A stretch of 64,000 bases of DNA from Synchiropus splendidus (lineage: Eukaryota > Chordata > Actinopteri > Syngnathiformes > Callionymidae): contig NC_071334.1 of the NCBI RefSeq assembly GCF_027744825.2, forward strand, positions 28,411,937-28,475,936, given 5' to 3'. The notes under the pieces are model-generated. The model worked only from the letters and a program-made list of their open reading frames with translations. It had not been told where the DNA came from and did no database searches. A program made the translations under genes and the position numbers. Positions 61,414 to 64,000 of this stretch are shown in pieces. Position 1 is the stretch's first letter; the number at the start of each line of letters is the position of its first letter.

Positions 61414-64000
61414 TAAAATTATTCTGAGGTACACATTTAAATTTGGAATGTTTGTCTTTTCTTTTATCAGATATTTATAGATATTTAGATTATATGATGG
61501 AAAAAAGTTAACATTGACTTAAAATATCAAAAATTATGTTTGTAGTTTGACCCTTGTCAATATAAGTTATGATTGAAGTCTGGGGAAAATGACAGACTTG
61601 AATGTGTTGAAAAGGAGTGCAGAACATTTCCTCCTCGAGTGGATCTCTGTTCAAAACAAATGTTTTGCTAGTGAGGCTGTAGCAAGTCACAGGAGGCCCA
61701 TCTTTGGGTAAGTGAACAGTTGAGTCTGCTCTGTCTGCACCATACGTTTCTCCTGTGACAGCGTCATAGTCATCTTCATTCTCTTTGTCCTTACTTTGGA
61801 GCAGGAGGTGATATATAAAGGTCTCCACTTGTCCTCCTGGACTGACTAATGTCCCGGGCTGCAGTTGCACCCTGATATGATGAGTTATGTCCCGATTTCA
61901 GGCCAGTGGACATTTCATTTTTTTTTCCCCCAATGTAGACGTTTTACCACACGCTCACGTTCGATTCTGTCCCAGTGGTCTGAGAGCTTTATTGTCAAAC
62001 TTCTCAATCCATCACTGGTTTATGTAACATTTGGAGAAACATAATCACACAGATCTGTGCTCTTCAAGATTGGAAGTAGAAATACTTTCAGTGCAGTGGT
62101 TCAAGTACAATGATGATAATAACAATATTTATATTATTTTTTATGCATATATTATTATATATTTATTAATATATGAACCAGTAATATTGATGAGATTATT
62201 TCTGTCTTTGTTTAATAAAAAAAAGGAGTCCATAAATGTGAACTGAGCTATTTCTAGTTTGTGTTACAGTCGTGATACTGACAGCTCACAGCATGTACTG
62301 TAATTATTACACAGTTAAAGTCATTCGATGGGCCAGTCAGACCCAGGAAATATGCTACTCCAACCAAAACTCATGCGTAGATACATGTTACACCTCTCTT
62401 TCCTCCACAGCAGCGTATGCTAATTGAGTTTATGTTTGTCCACTCTGTTAGCCTTTGTTTTATAGCCTCCACTGCTATAAGCTCAAAGTCACAGCAGCTA
62501 TGATGAGGTATTAGCCTCCGCCACTCTTCTGCTCAGACATGTCAAGGTCGGGTCACTCTGGAATTGTCGCCCACTCCCCTCCTCCCCCGCCCGCCTCCCC
62601 AGTGGGCTGCATCTTCGGTCTGCGGGGGACACACATTATTTGTGTTCACCTCATCGCAGCTCAGATGGTCTGTGCAGAGATAATAATAGCCCCTTTACCC
62701 TTCTAAATGATTACAATTGTAAGGAAAGAAGTGCTTCTGCCGGGCCTCGCTCCTGCTGACCAATACTCTCCAGTCGCTGAGATCACCAAATAAACTTCTT
62801 TCCTCACAAGGCGACCCATGTAGAAAACACATTACCTGCATGCATTGCTGGCTCACGGTGACGTAGCATAGCCAGGTTTAGTGATGACTGTAGTGAGCCT
62901 TTCGCGAAAACTGAAGCTCCACCCCCTTACTTCAATAGTCAATTTCATTCGCCGAAATGTATGTCTTTCAGATAAACATAATTGGTGGTCACAATGTCAT
63001 CATTTCCTGATGTCCATTACTACTGACCAGCCAACAAGCAGTCACCAACTGTCTATGAGGCAAACATGTTTACAGAAGCAGCCTCTTGGACCAGCAATGG
63101 ACCCATCTTCAGTAGCGCTGTTTACACGAAAGGTGGAGGAAATAAAGGGAGTCCATTTGCTCCAAGGTTAGACGCACTCTCCCACTCCCCAGCATTAAAT
63201 AAACACTCCCGGACCTCTGGTCGACTCACTCCTGGAATAGCATTGGTGTGTCTGGATGATGGAGGGCCATTGTTATCTTCCGCCTCTGCGGCGGCCAAGA
63301 CAAAGGCTGACCGCGTATCGCCTCGCCCACTCAGCTGTGTGCGCTGCCTTGGAAATGAAAAAACAAAATTTACACACAGAAAATCATGTGACACAAAAGC
63401 GGTGACATCTTTTTCTAGCCAGTCTTTCATCACCGGCGAAGCCAATGAGGGGAAGCGCGGCGGCGTCAACAGCCCAAAAGCGTATCGGAGCTTCTGCCAC
63501 CGTCGCTGCATGCTACACTACCCAAGAATGTGTATTTCTGCAGATGATTAAATCAATACCATTTTGACAAGACTTGTTGGAACATGCCTCTTTATTTCAC
63601 GCAATTCCTTCCTGTTCGTGGGGCAGCATTTATCAAGCTGCCGGGCTGCTGTCACCTCATGGAGATTGTTCTTTAGTCAGCTCCTGATAGAAGACAACAA
63701 TTATGATGCATGTCCAGAGTTTACCCAGATATTGACACAGAGACAAAGAGCAGAGCCTTATGGCTGGGTGGTGTTGCTTTGGCTTTAAATTACCTCCTCC
63801 TGTCTTGGCTTTGTTTGACTGCTCAGATAAGACTAGACTCATTGAGGGGGGTGTTTACTACTTACCCCAATTCACTTAACAGCAGAAGCCAGTAAAGACT
63901 TCCTGTCCTGTCTTTAGGCTTCAACCAGTCCCTTGTGTTAATACCGCAGCAATAGGAGTGTGGTTCATTACCATGGCATTACACTAGGACTGCAGTGTTT
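61411..64000. other. upstream non-coding DNA, 61.4-64.0 kb
   Basis: No gene is recognised with confidence. A minus-strand frame of 120 codons lies at 61508-61870. Long frames open on both strands at 63066-63551, in a less AT-rich, non-repetitive block. The block 62500-62800 is likewise non-repetitive. Any of these could be regulatory DNA. Confidence 0.5.

Overview
The window looks like a teleost fish chromosome segment. The genome is AT-rich, with spliced genes, long (TA)n and (ATT)n microsatellites, and the tail of a non-LTR retrotransposon typical of fish. It also holds Harbinger-like and Tc1-like transposon ends and a Gypsy-type solo LTR. I recognise one protein-coding gene: a pax2 gene on the minus strand, entering from the right and leaving the window at its left edge.

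Layout. The pax2 start codon is at 19081 (minus strand). Seven coding exons can be placed to the base: 19081-19039, 17967-17802, 17129-16932, 10928-10849, 10777-10658, 3616-3441 and 289-175. All have GT/AG borders and the reading phases agree throughout. They encode residues 1-299: an N-terminal leader, the whole paired domain, the octapeptide, the partial homeodomain and the start of the transactivation region. The remaining C-terminal exons lie left of base 1. Introns 3, 5 and 6 are long (3-7 kb) and hold several stretches that look like regulatory DNA: homeodomain-type TAAT motifs, POU octamers, and a pair of nuclear-receptor palindromes. A CpG-rich 5' leader/promoter lies at about 19.1-19.5 kb.

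From 19.5 kb to 64 kb (about 44.5 kb upstream of pax2) I find no gene I can name. This agrees with the known organisation of developmental transcription-factor loci, where a gene desert carries distant enhancers. The stretch holds microsatellites, decayed transposons (LINE tail at 30.8-31.1 kb, solo LTR at 32.4-33.1 kb, a possible Harbinger-like MITE at 28.4-28.7 kb, L2-type tails at 38.3 and 56.6 kb) and many low-repeat stretches rich in homeodomain-type motifs. Two CTCF-like motifs lie in divergent orientation, at 28.6 and 36.6 kb.

Conservation cannot be judged from one sequence, so every enhancer call here is a candidate only. The most unusual signals are the duplicated AGGTCATGACCC palindrome in intron 5, a cluster of POU octamers 5-6.5 kb upstream of the start codon, a 39-bp hairpin with perfect 18-bp arms at 56.75 kb, and an unrecognised protein-like stretch at 53.0-53.6 kb. 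I see no clearly new biological system.
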